From: Tubiluchus corallicola
Taxonomy: Eukaryota > Priapulida > Priapulimorpha > Priapulimorphida > Tubiluchidae
Assembly: GCA_030141605.1 (NCBI GenBank)
Contig: JAQGDQ010000641.1
Span: forward strand, 20,731-84,730
Direction: 5' to 3'
DNA length: 64,000 nucleotides
The position numbers and the translations under genes are program-made. The notes under the pieces are model-generated. The model worked only from the letters and a program-made list of their open reading frames with translations, ran no database searches and was not told where the DNA came from. Each line of letters opens with the position of its first letter. Position 1 is the first letter of the stretch. Positions 1-12,300 of this stretch are shown one piece after another.

Positions 1-470
1 TTACCATGCTATGTCCCAAATTAACCTAACAGAAATAAACTAAATAAGTTTAATCTAGTACATGGAATAATAATCAGGATGGAATGATCGTATGCACACT
101 GCAAGCTCCAGTATTAGCTGTTTATTCTGTCAGTTCAACATTTTTTTAAATTTCTCAGTTCATAACATTTTAATTTGGAAATTTAATTCGATATTTCTGG
201 CATTCTACGCTTTTTATTAATTTATAGGCAGCGGTATGGTGACATGCCAGGAGTTTCTTGATGCTCCATTGTGGCCCTCAGCAATCAGAAATATGGTGAC
301 GTGTTGAACAGCAAGCAACTCTAACCTCAGACTGTGCTACCAGTGTTGAAAAATCTACTAAACAGAAGTGATACTTTATCAAGCCTGGTCAGAAAATTAA
401 TGGGTGACTGCCGGGAAAGCTGCGTCTGGCATTTTACCTCGCAGATGTAGAATGAGTAAAGTCTATTCTA
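1..470. other. No supported gene
   Basis: AT-rich sequence. A minus-strand stretch at about 240-300 hints at an ankyrin motif but needs a frame change and lacks good splice sites, so it is not called. GASZ intron or downstream sequence. Confidence 0.5.
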
Positions 471-2474
471 CATCTCCTCTCTCCTCCTATTCAGTCCTGT
501 TTCCACCAAGTCATGACCATCTCCTCCTACTCAGTCCTGTTTCCACAGAGTCATGACCATCTCCTCTTCCAACTCAGTCCTGTTTCCACAGAGTCATGAC
601 CATCTCCTCCTATTCAGTTCTGTTTCCGCAGAGTCATGACCATCTCCTCTTCCTACTCAGTCCTGTTTCCACAGAGTCATGACCATCTCCTCCTATTCAG
701 TCCTGTTTCCGCAGAGTCATGACCATCTCCTCCTATTCAGTTCTGTTTCCGCAGAGTCATGACCATCTCCTCTTCCTACTCAGTTCTGTTTCCACCGAGT
801 CACGACCGTCTCCTCTTCCTACTCAGTCCTGTTTCCACCGAGTCATGACCATCTCCTCCTATTCAGTTCTGTTTCCACCAAGTCATGACCATCTCCTCCT
901 ACTTAGTGCTGTTTCCACAGAGTCATGACCATCTCCTCCTATTCAGTCCTGTTTCCGCAGAGTCATGACCATCTCCTCCTATTCAGTTCTGTTTCCGCAG
1001 AGTCACGACCGTCTCCTCTTCCTACTCAGTCCTGTTTCCACCGAGTCATGACCATCTCCTCCTACTCAGTCCTGTTTCCACCGAGTCATGACCATCTCCT
1101 CCTATTCAGTCCTGTTTCCACAGAGTCATGACCATCTCCTCCTATTCAGTCCTGTTTCCACAGAGTCATGACCATCTCCGTCTATTCAGTCCTGTTTCCA
1201 CCGAGTCATGACCATCTCCGCCTATTCAGTCCTGTTTCCACCGAGTCATGATCATCTCCTCCTATTCAGTTCTGTTTCCACCAAGTCACGACCATCTCCT
1301 CCTATTCAGTGCTGTTTCCACCAAGTCATGACCATTTCCTCCTACTCAGTCCTGTTTCCAGTGAGTCATGACCATCTCCTCCTACTCAGTCCTGTTTCCA
1401 CCAAGTCATGACCATCTCCTACTATTCAGTGCTGTTTCCACCAAGTCATGACCATCTCCTCCTATTCAGTCCTGTTTCCACCAAGTCATGACCATCTCCT
1501 ACTATTCAGTGCTGTTTCCACCAAGTCATGACCATCTCCTCCTATTCAGTGCTGTTTCCACCGAGTCAAGACCATCTCCTCCTATTCAGTCCTGTTTCCA
1601 CCAAGTCATGACCAACTCCCTCTATTCAGTGCTGTTTTCACCGAGTCATGACCATCTCCTCCTATTCAGTCCTGTTTCCACTGAGTCAAGACCATCTCCT
1701 CCTATTCAGCCCTGTTTCCACCAAGTTATGACCATCTCCTCCTATTCAGTTCTGTTTCCACCGAGTCATGACCATCTCCTCCTATTCAGTCCTGTTTCCA
1801 CCGAGTCATGACCATCTCCTCCTATTCAGTTCTGTTTCCACCAAGTCATGACCATCTCCTCCTATTCAGTCCTGTTTCCACCAAGTCATGACCATCTCCT
1901 CCTATTCAGTCCTGTTTCCACAGAGTCATGACCATCTCCTCCTATTCAGTTCTGTTTCCACCAAGTCATGACCATCTCCTCCTATTCAGTCCTGTTTCCA
2001 CAGAGTCATGACCATCTCTTCCTATTCAGTCCTGTTTCCACCGAGTCAAGACCATCTCCTCCTATTCAGTCCTGTTTCCACCAAGTCATGACCATCTCCT
2101 CCTATTCAGTGCTGTTTCCACCAAGTCATGACCATCTCCTGCTATTCAGTGCTGTTTTCACCAAGTCATGACCATCTCCTCCTATTCAGTCCTGTTTCCA
2201 CCAAGTCATGACCATTTCCTCCTATTCAGTTCTGTTTCCACCAAGTCAAGACCATCTCCTCCTATTCAGTTCTGTTTCCAGTGAGTCATGACCATCTCCT
2301 CCTATTCAGTCCTGTTTCCAGTGAGTCATGACCATCTCCTCCTATTCAGTCCTGTTTTCACCAAGTCATGACCATCTCCTCCTATTCAGTGCTGTTTCCA
2401 CCAAGTCATGACCATCTCCTCCTATTCAGTCCTGTTTCCACCAAGTCATGACCATCTCCTCCTATTCAGTTCTG
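471..2474. repeat. 40 bp minisatellite, about 50 copies
   Basis: The unit contains GTTTCCACCAAGTCATGACC and CATCTCCTCCTATTCAGTCC. The left third has length variants of 43 to 45 bp (TCTTCCTACTC); the rest is regular at 40 bp. Plus-strand open frames here are repeat artefacts. Confidence 0.95.
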
Positions 2475-3049
2475 GATAATATCTTGTAGAGTAACAGAAT
2501 GTATAAAAATGAATGAGACACGGAATTTATCCTCATAACATGCGCTGCTTTACCAGATGTTCAGACAATCACACAGTTATAGAACAGATTTGGAAACAAG
2601 CCTCTATAATTGAAAATGTAGGTGAGGTGGTAAATTGTGTAATCTGTTTGTTGCTAACCTTTTCAAGCAAATTGTCTTTTGTTTTTTTGTCATTCTTTCA
2701 GTGTTCTTTTTAACCTAGGTTTGTCATAAGTCAAAACTAAACAGTTTTGGTTTTAGAATACGTTTTAAAAGTAGTAGTGGTATGATGGATGGTTTGAAAG
2801 TGAGACCGGAGCGGCGATGATCTTCAAGGTTCTCACAATAGAAAGCTTTTAATGGTGCTGATCAATGTGAAAACAGATCAAGAAAAAATCGTTGGTCAAC
2901 TTGAAGCAGAGAATCAGACACTGCACGAAACAATCACACGAATCAGACAGGAACTGCTGGAAAACCGGGCGGAACTCTGGACATCTGAGCAAGAAGTAGC
3001 CACATTCAAAGTATTACAGGAAAATCAAAAAGAAACCATGAAGGCAATA

Positions 3050-3385
3050 CAGTCGACCCTCGTTAAACCGGACCCCGTTAGCCCGGATATCGGATAAGAC
3101 GGACGTCATCCGTGGTAAAGGAAACTGACCGATTTCCGTCTGAGCCCGAGCGCTAAACACAACACGGCCTACCAACTGTACAATAATTTCTTTATCCTCA
3201 CAGGTTAACTATTTTAAAGTAATATACAGTATAGTATAAAGTGCAATGTATATAGGCCTTATTAAGGTGATTATTCCTGTATAATATAGACCATATATAG
3301 GCATGTCGGATAAATTGGACAATCGGCTAAATCGGACCATACACCCCCCCCCCCCCAATTAGTCCGGTTTAACGAGGACTGACTG
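3050..3385. mobile_element. Tigger/pogo-like MITE, copy 1
   Basis: 336 bp flanked by TA. The ends are inverted: CAGTCGACCCTCGTTAAACC at the left and a GGTTTAACGAGG-type end running to GACTG at the right. Two other copies share the interior. It lies in a coiled-coil open frame. TA duplication and the CAGTC start fit Tc1/mariner-pogo (Tigger-like) elements. Confidence 0.85.
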
Positions 3386-4020
3386 TATTAAAGAGAAAAA
3401 ACCAGCATCTTAACAGGGCAACCTGAAATGCAAAGAGCTATAACTCGGGCCACACACGGCGAACAAACCACACAAGAACTGCAACGGACAGTTGGCTCCC
3501 TAAAGAGTGACTTCAAAAACAAAGACAGCAGAGCAACAGGCTTTAGCTGTCAAATTTGAACATTGGTTGGCATCCTGTCTCGGAAGACAATGGAGTGTGC
3601 GCCAAGAGAGTCAGTTATTGATCACATTGATGGAGCTGCAGCGTCGACTGTGGCTGAGCAGTACGATCCTTGAACGTCTCCAGGGTGCACACCTGGGCAA
3701 AGTGTATTGAGATCCTGAGTTGCCCAGACAACAGGAACCCCCTCTCTTCCTCCCTGGTGTAGTCCAAAGGAAAGCCGAGCGATACGTTTGGCACCAGGTT
3801 GCTTGCAGGAGCTGCCGGAGTCAGTGAGCATGCTGCACTGGTCCGCCTTCAGGGCTCCACTCCTGATTTGAAAGGTTTGAACATATCACAATATAAAAGC
3901 AGCTGGTTTAGAAGAAAAGGTAGAGAGTCCAGAAACTGAAATCGACAGACTTCACAATTACTATGAGCCAAAAGCATCCATGAAAAAGCAGCCAAGGAAA
4001 AATCGCGCGAGACTGCTAGC
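3386..4020. other. Moderately GC-rich segment, unrecognised
   Basis: Between the coiled-coil remnants lies about 350 bp (3540-3880) of higher GC content (TTGGCATCCTGTCTCGGAAG and neighbours). No frame stays open on either strand beyond 70 codons. It may be part of an old mobile element. Confidence 0.3.
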
Positions 4021-4340
4021 AGCTAAACAAGAATTAGCTATAATCAGTGATCTTCAACAAAAACAAGAAAAAAATGGTAAACCAGCTGGAAATGGAGAGA
4101 GATGCTCTTCTTGACGGGGAGAGGGAGGCTCTTCTTGACAGGGAGAGGATGCTGCAGGCAGAGGTACAACAAGCCGTGACACGAGCCACACGGAGCGAAC
4201 GAATTGCTGAAGAACTACAAAAAAGGATTAGCTTGTTAGAGGGCGCATTACGAGCAAAGGCTGCAGATCTTGAAACAGCGACTACAAAACGCGGCTGTGG
4301 AAATTGTAACTGTATATTTTTAGGTGCTGCCATCTATTAA

Positions 4341-5240
4341 CTAATCCCTTTACATTTTACTAGCTAAACTCACCCCTAGTATAATTGTTCGGTCCAGTGA
4401 ATATGCATACTCACTGGATCTCTCCCTATTTTACAGTAATGGTTTTTGTGAAGCCAAGTTTGCATAATTACCTATACCTATATATACTGACTGGATTTTA
4501 CTTTCTAGTCACTGTCTCACTCTCAGTGATCAGTGCAGGACAGTCTTGTTCTCAGTGTTCAGTGTAGCAGTCATTCTACATATGTGTATGTAGTCTAATA
4601 AACACTTTTCAGTTTTGTGCAGATATGTAGTACACTGTTTTATTCGTTTTCTAAAAAGTGTTCAACTACAACCTCAAACATGACTTTCACAGCGGCGTTG
4701 TCACCCCAAAAATGACGAATTCGGAGACCAAGAACAAATATTAACACCGTACACAAATATGCGGAAACAATTGAGTAAATTAATTTACAAATTTCAATCG
4801 AAAATTGATTACATTTTCATATTATTATTGTAACAAACAGATTTATAATAAGCACAGTAAGAAACTTTGAAGACAGATTTTGAGAAGAATTTTTTCCAGC
4901 AAAAAATCCATTTTGTAATTCACAATGAAACTTAAGGCTTTTTTCACCACTTTTCAGTAAGTTAAACATCTAGTGAAATTCAATTGGATTAAAAGTGCAT
5001 AATTTTTTAATTAAAAACCTAATTACAAATTTGAAAATGCCGAAAATTATAAGAACTTCTCTTATTTTGAACCTAAACTATTGTACCATTCTGTTCTCGC
5101 TTATTGCACAGTTCATATTGCCCAATTAATTAAATTTTCATCATTTTAAACAATTGGGGTGTTTATAAATAAAAAAAATGTATGACTTACTGCAAATAAG
5201 TACCTCAAATGCAAAGCAAATGATTAGTACACCTCTACTA
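4341..5240. other. No gene seen; possible 3' UTR then AT-rich intron
   Basis: Up to about 4620 it could be the 3' UTR of the coiled-coil remnant (AATAAA at 4597). After that there is only AT-rich sequence. Confidence 0.4.
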
Positions 5241-5765
5241 CAGGGATGAGAATGACAAATTGCAAAAAACTCTGAAACAGGCCGGGAGTTTGAGAGCCGC
5301 GTAGGCCCCCATAGGAGTTCAAGGGGGGCGAAACCCCCTTGGAGCCAGCAACAAATTGCAATTTTGTGACCATAGAGAGCCTCTAAGTGGGCATAAAATA
5401 TCAGTTACCTTGTTTCATGCATAATTAAAAATACCCAACTATCAAGGATACATGATACCTAATTGTCTCAAAAACGCCTAAGTACTGGCCGCTTCTATGC
5501 AAACGTATATAAAAACTGTCTACAATTGACTCAAATAACTCCGCACAATTGATTCTATATTTTTATACATAGAGATATACACGTGGTTACACTGATGTAC
5601 GTGATGTAAACAAAGTGACGGCCTGCCAACTATCGGTCAGCTTGTGAAATAATGTACTGGGTCCGTAAAAATTTTCTCAACGAATTTACGCGATTTACAA
5701 AAATGGCACTACTGGTCTTCCAAAAACGCGGAATTCCACGTATCCGCGGAATATTTTCATCCCTG
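5241..5765. mobile_element. MITE with 6 bp target duplication, copy 1
   Basis: 525 bp; left end CAGGGATGAGAATGACAAAT, right end TTTCATCCCTG. The hexamer CTACTA flanks both sides. It contains a short open frame beginning [15 protein letters not shown] that is shared by all copies and is not considered a gene. Confidence 0.85.
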
Positions 5766-5885
5766 CTACTATGGCAGGAAGCTGATAGATACTGCAGTCT
5801 TATGAACACAAGCTACAATGGGCAAAACACAATAGGGTACCAACATTACGAACAATAAATATTGATTTATTTAAAGAAAACTTAC

Positions 5886-5997
5886 CGTCCATCCGCGCGA
5901 ATCTTGGGCATTCAGCTTGGCAATATGGTCAACTAATTTTCGGACAACAGACGGATGACCTTGTCTTGCCGCATACATCAGTGACGTCATGTGATGT
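5886..5997 (-). CDS. ASZ1: GASZ-like exon 5 (ankyrin repeat)
   Basis: The 112 nt exon enters in phase 2 and leaves in phase 0 at a GTAAGT donor. It encodes [19 protein letters not shown], then [19 protein letters not shown]. It is the last recognised exon; the following repeat, expected to start with an Ala-Leu-Thr-type motif, was not found between here and position 1. Confidence 0.85.
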
Positions 5998-6290
5998 CTA
6001 TATTAAAGATGTATTACATTAGAAGCTTAGATGAAATATGGGATGAAATACGGTGTGAGAGACTACTACTTCATGATGCCCAAAGTCAAAAATTCATGTT
6101 TGAGTAGCTTAATTACGTTCTATCTGTAAGAAAAATCGTAACAAAATATAACAAACTAATTTGAGCCAAAAAGGAAACAAGGACATTAGTAATAAAGTGC
6201 GACTGAATAATGAAAATAAACTTACATCATGGTTATACTACTCTTGACAAATAAATGATTGAACTGAGACAAAACAACAACAACAACAAT

Positions 6291-6335
<45 letters not shown>

Positions 6336-9300
6336 GACTCTCTTAGGCAAGAACAGACTGCCAACTAGCCAGGTAAACTAGCTCTGTGAGTACAGCATGA
6401 CAAGAAGAAGCCAAGTCAAGACATACACACATGAATGCAGTTAAAAAGGACAGTATAGGGGGGGGGTTTACAGAATGAGAGAACACTGGAGTAATAAAAT
6501 AACCTAAAATCCTTCACATACGGGATGGACAGGAAAACATGTTACAAATTTATGTAAGGCATTTGTACTGAAACGTCTTACATGGATGCTTGAATTCCGT
6601 ATTGCAATATGTGAAACAAATGTATGCATGCCAATCCACTCGCAAATTCTGCTTGATAAGAACATTGATTACAAAGCTTTTATTTGTTTATTTATTTATT
6701 TGAGTGTGTTCTAATTACAGAGGTGTTTCTTTATAAACGAAAAGACAGCGATCAAGTGTGAAACTGAAAAAGGTTAGAAAACTATGCAGTTGAATATTGT
6801 CAAAGGAAGACAGGATGATTTTTCATACACTCCCCCATTTCAAGTCCAATAAAAAGTTTACATTTTAACACAATTAATACTGCAAAAGGGTTTCTGATAA
6901 TTGAATAATAGAGTTAAAACTTAATTAACGGCAGGCGAATCGAACTATTGATGACATCACAAACTAACATAATTTTCAGCAGTGAAACTATTCCACGAGC
7001 GTGTTGCACGTGTTTGCGAAAGCGAAAATTGAAGAACAGTGCTCCTGTAAGACAGAATGCTTATATTCTCATTTCATTTTTCATAAATCATTACTTTAAA
7101 ACGTTGGTCAAAGTTTGAAGTTAGAATATTCACAGCATGACAGTAATATGCTGCAAGATGAATGCTAATAAGTTGGTTTCTGAATAATATTTCACTTGCC
7201 GACATGACTTCGCTTCTAAATAGAAATTTGACCGGCACACGAATGTGAATGGTTTCCTCACTCAGCAAACGTACGTGAGAACAGATGCATTTTTTGAGAA
7301 TTATCTGATTAAACAGATAATGGGCAGCTGAGCAATTGCACGTTAGTAGTTTCGCAGATTTACTTGCTCCATTAGTGAATCATTTTTAAATTTTTTGTAC
7401 AAACGCAAAGTAAAAAACTATGTTTACACTATTTACACTCGTATTACTAGCACATCAATTTGCTCTCTTGGTATCAAACTCCCTTAAAAATAAACAAGAA
7501 GAAATAAATGCAACAGAAAGAAATAAAACAAAAAAAATCAATGCGTTTCTTAATACTGACAACTTATGCGTACTGATAGTTAACGTGGTTTTAGAACAAC
7601 TTCTACTACTCCATCTTACATTGAGAAAAGGCACTAATCGTCTTAAAGTTCCACTATACACAAATCATCTAAAAGTTCCACTATATCAGAGTCTCGTAAA
7701 AATATTTTCTTATTAATAATTCACGTTTTGCTTTTTAAACGTAATTACGTGCTACAGTTTTTGCATTTATAGAACCCATCACAATGAATGGCATGCCACT
7801 TTAGTTGAAGAGCCGTATCAGGGCCTGTATAATGTTTAAAAATGTCTTGACTCAAATGAGATGAGAAGGGACCTTGATTGCTTCTACATAAAGATGAAAA
7901 TTTGTGTGTCTGTTTGTGTGTTATACATGCATGGTCACATGTTGGAGCGATTGTACCATGAGAACCGGTATATCTCCGGGAAGGTTCTTTGTATCTGTGT
8001 GTCTGTTTGTGTGTTATACATGCATGGTCACATGTTGTAGTGATGTACCACGAGAACCAGTATATCTCCGGGAAGGTTGTTTGTATCTGTGTGTTTGTTT
8101 GTGTGTTATACATGCATGGTCACATGTTGCAGTGATGTATCACGAGAACCAGTATATCTCCGGGAAGGTTCTTTGTATCTGTGTGTCTGTTTGTGTGTTA
8201 TACATGCATGGTCACATGTTGTAGTGATGTACCACGAGAACCAGTATATCTCCGGGAAGGTTGTTTGTATCTGTGTGTTTGTTTGTGTGTTATACATGCA
8301 TGGTCACATGTTGCAGTGATGTACCACGAGAACCAGTATATCTCCGGGAAGGTTCTTTGTATCTGTGTGTCTGTTTGTGTGTTATACATGCATGGTCACA
8401 TGTTGCAGTGATGTACCACGAGAACCAGTATATCTCCGGGAAGGTTGTTTGTATCTGTGTGTCTGTTTGTGTGTTATACATGCATGGTCACATGTTGCAG
8501 TGATGTACCACGAGAACCAGTATATCTCCGGGAAGGTTCTTTGTATCTGTGTGTTTGTTTGTGTGTTATACATGCATGGTCACATGTTGCAGCGAAGTAC
8601 CATGAGAACCAGTATATCTCCGGGAAGGTTCTTTGTAGCTGTGTGTCTGTTTGTGTGTTATACATGCATGGTCACATGTTGCAGCGATGTACCATGAGAA
8701 CCAGTATATCTCTGGGAAGGTTCTTTGTAGCTGTGTGTCTGTTTGTGTGTTATACATGCATGGTCACATGTTGCAGCGATGTACCATGAGAACCAGTATA
8801 TCTCTGGGAAGGTTCTTTGTATCTGTGTGTTTGTTTGTGTGTTATACATGTATGGTCACATGTTGCAGTGATGTACCACAAGAACCAGTATATCTCCGGG
8901 AAGGTTTTCTGTGTCTGTGCGTCTGTTTGTGTGTTATACATGCATGGTCACATGTTGCAGCGATGTACCATGAGAACCAGTATATCTCTGGGAAGGTTCT
9001 TTGTATCTGTGTGTTTGTTTGTGTGTTATACATGCATGGTCACATGTTGCAGTGATGTACCACGAGAACCAGTATATCTCCGGGAAGGTTTTCTGTGTCT
9101 GTGCGTCTGTTTGTGTGTTATACATGCATGGTCACATGTTGCAGCGATGTACCATGAGAACCAGTATATCTCCGGGAAGGTTCTTTGTATCTGTGTGTCT
9201 GTTTGTGTGTTACACATGTTGCAGCGATGTACCATGAGAACCAGTATATCTCCGGGAAGGTTCTTTGTATCTGTGTGTCTGTTTGTGTGTTACACATGCA

Positions 9301-12300
9301 TGGTCACATGTTGCAGTGATGTACAACGAGAACCAGTATATCTCCGGGAAGGTTCTTTGTATCTGTGTGTCTGTTTTTGTGTTACACATGCATGGTCACA
9401 TGTTGCAGTGATGTACCATGAGAACCAGTATATCTCTGGGAAGGTTCTTTGTATCTGTGTGTCTGTTTGTGTGTTATACATGCATGGTCACATGTTGCAG
9501 CGATGCACCATGAGAACCAATATATCTCTGGGAAGGTTCTTTGTATCTGTGTGTCTGTTTGTGTGTTATACATGCATGGTCACATGTTGCAGCGATGCAC
9601 CATGAGAACCAATATATCTCTGGGAAAGCTTTACGCAAATGTCAGTTTAGGCTACTGACTCATCGCTTCTGAATATGGAAACCAGAATGACATGCAAGTA
9701 TAGCACTTTTTAGGATGTTCCACTAGATACAGCCATCCAATACGTCTTTCTTTAGAGGTTTTAGGGGGTCCCGATTTCGTATATCGACGTCCCCACTCTA
9801 CCCGAATAACGACGTACGATATGACAGCCAAAATGACACTTAATGCATAGGTAGACTCAGCTAGAATTTTTAGATAAAAAAAGAGCAGCTTACCTGTCAA
9901 ATGTGTTTATGTCAGCACCTTTTTCTAATAGCCACTCTACCGTGGCAAACACCTCTTTCTCATTACCTTTGGTAGAAGCGCAAGCAACCATGAGAACAGT
10001 AAACATATCTGCAATAAAATAAATTAATACAGTATTTTTCACTTAACATCTTAGTCAAACGATGGCACTAAAGATATGCATCAGTATTCAATATATGCAG
10101 CAGTGGTGCCATCTTTTATGGATGTCACATATTTTTCACATTTTTTTGCATTTTAGACAAACGATGGCACTTAAAATATGCATCAGCATTCAATATATGC
10201 AACAGTGGTGCCATCTTTAATGGATGTCATGTATTTTTCACAATTTTTTACATTTTAGTCAAACAATGGCACTTAAGATATGTACCAGTATTCAATATAT
10301 GCAGCAGTGGTGCCATCTTTTATGGATGTCACGTATTTTTAATATTTTTTTGCATTTTAGTCAAAAAATGGCACTGAAGATATGTATGAATATTCAATAT
10401 ATGCAGCAGTGGTGCCATCTTTTATGGATTTCACGTATTTTTCACATTTTTTGCAGTTTAGTCAAACGATGGCACTTAAGATATGTATGAATATTCAATA
10501 TATGCAGCAGTGGTGTCATCTTTTATGCATGTCACGTATTTTTCACAATTTTTTGCATTTTAGTCAAAAAATGGCACTTAAGATATGCATCAGTATTCAA
10601 TATATGCAGCAGTGGTGCCATCTTTTATGCATGTCACATATTTTTCACATTTTTTGCATTTTAGTCAAACAGTGGCACTTGTATGAATATTCAATATATG
10701 CAGCAGTGGTGCCATCTTTCATGCATATCACAGTAAAAGGTAGAGATCAGTAACTGTAACCTAAATGAAAATATATTACAGATACAGTCGTTAAAATTTA
10801 ATTTTGACACAATTCTAATGTAGCTGCCACAGACAGACAGTACAGTGGTCACTGTTTATTATACGCACGGTTAATAGACTCAATCGCTTAATTGACTCAA
10901 AACGCCTGGCACGGGCCGCTTCCATTCAAATGTACATACAAACTGTCGGCAACTGACTCAAATAATTCTGCATAATTGACTCAATATTTTTGCTTCACGT
11001 ATCAGACGTACCTAAACTAAGACACTTGTTTGAGAAAACAAACTACTTTTACTACTTTAATGTCACCTTTACATTTGTGCATTATAATCTATGTAGAAAA
11101 AATCATGTTAAGTACTGTTTTGTGTGAACATAGGTATGCTTATCACGCGTTAATATGTTCGCGTAGCAGAATCTACCATCCGTTCTTGTAGGCTATGTGT
11201 AGAGACCATGTTTGGAGTAGTCGTAGGGTTACCATACTTGGTACTACAATATATGCAGAAACAAAACCTACCATGTTTGGAGTACTCGTAGGGTTACCAT
11301 ACTTGGTACAACAATATATGCAGAAACAAAACCTACCATGTCTGGAGTAATTGTAGGGTTACCATACTTGGTACTACAATATGTGCAGAAACAAAACCTA
11401 CCATGTCTGGAGTAATCGTAGGGCTATCATACTTGGTACTACAATATATGCAGAAACAAAACCTACCAAGTTTGGAGTAATCGTAGGGTTCCCATACTTG
11501 GTACTACAATATATGCAGAAAGAAAACCTACCATGTCTGGAGTAATCGTAGGGCTATCATACTTGGTACTACAATATATGCAGAAACAAAACCTACCATG
11601 TTTGGAGTAGTCGTAGGGTTACCATACTTGGTACTACAATATATGCAGAAACAAAACCTACCATGTCTGGAGTAGTCGTAGGGTTACCACACTTGGTACT
11701 ACAATATATGCAGAAACAAAACCTACCATGCTTGGAGTAGTCGTAGGGTTACCATACTTGGTACTACAATATATGCATAAACAAAACCTACCATGTTTGG
11801 AGTAGTCGTAGGGTTACCATACTTGGTACAGCAATATATTCAGAAACAAAACCTACCATGTTTGGAGTAGTCGTAGGGTTACCATACTTGGTACTACAAT
11901 ATATGCACAAAGAAAACCTACCATGTCTGGAGAAGTCATGCATGAGTAACAGTGGATTACCATACTTGGTACTGTAACATGTGTAGAAACAAAACCTACC
12001 GTGTTTGGCATTCGGGTCAGCACCATTTTCCAGGAGAAATCCCACGACGTCTTTGTGACAGTAGTCAGCTGCGTACATCAACGGCATCCATCCAGATTTT
12101 AATCTTTTGTTTATTTTTATACCTGAAAAAACATGCGGAGCGTGAGAAATGAAACAAACACACGGCTGCCAATTACTAGAAAAGAAAATGGCTAAAATGA
12201 AATGCAAACTGTGACAAAACATAACTAATCTACGCAATTTTTTCACAGTATGATCTTCGCTGTTACCAGTAACTGTGTTTGAACTCCAACGTCTGGCATT

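Larger units (their letters stand above)
2852..4340 (+). pseudogene. Coiled-coil coding remnants, interrupted by a MITE
   Basis: Two open stretches encode heptad-like coiled coil: 2852-3049 (EKIVGQLEAENQTLHETITR, then RIRQELLENRAELW) and 4047-4340 (QLEMERDALLDGEREALLDR, ending CGNCNCIFLGAAIY). A TA-inserting MITE (3050-3385) cuts the first. After it, AITRATHGEQTTQELQRTVG (about 3430-3500) resembles AVTRATRSERIAEELQKRIS in the second stretch, so the two parts look like tandem copies of one coil. Joining the pieces around the MITE needs a frame change, and stops follow. An AATAAA at 4597-4602 could end a transcript. Family not recognised; this could be a decayed gene or 3' exons of an unknown plus-strand gene. 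Confidence 0.4.

Noticed and set aside
235-305. Minus-strand ankyrin-like hint (AEGHN then SIKKLLA)
   Set aside because: It needs a frame change in the middle and lacks a convincing acceptor in the phase required after GASZ exon 5; possibly chance or a decayed exon.
225-330. Plus-strand possible terminal exon after a TTTATAG acceptor (GMVTCQEFLDAPLWPSAIRN)
   Set aside because: Only 26 codons, no family match and no upstream exon in view.
719-2171. Open frames in the 40 bp array reading SHDHLLLFS-type repeats
   Set aside because: They follow the tandem DNA unit, shift frame between copies and have no independent coding signal.
3622-3831. Minus-strand 69-codon frame in the GC-richer segment
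   Set aside because: No motif and no splice support; the opposite strand is similarly open.
7904-9605. Long open frames, up to 262 codons, on both strands of the 92 bp array
   Set aside because: The unit simply lacks stops in several frames. Both strands are equally open, which is typical of repeat artefacts, and the array lies in a GASZ intron.
9401-10008. Similarity of the 92 bp unit (ACCATGAGAACCAGTATATC) to the plus-strand sequence at the GASZ exon 4 acceptor
   Set aside because: Only about 11 contiguous bases agree and the array is not adjacent to the exon end; insufficient to claim a seeded array like the three donor cases.
10030-10730. Repeated acceptor-like TTTTTGCATTTTAG in the 101 bp array
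   Set aside because: It is on the plus strand, opposite to GASZ transcription, so it is not a decoy acceptor for this gene.
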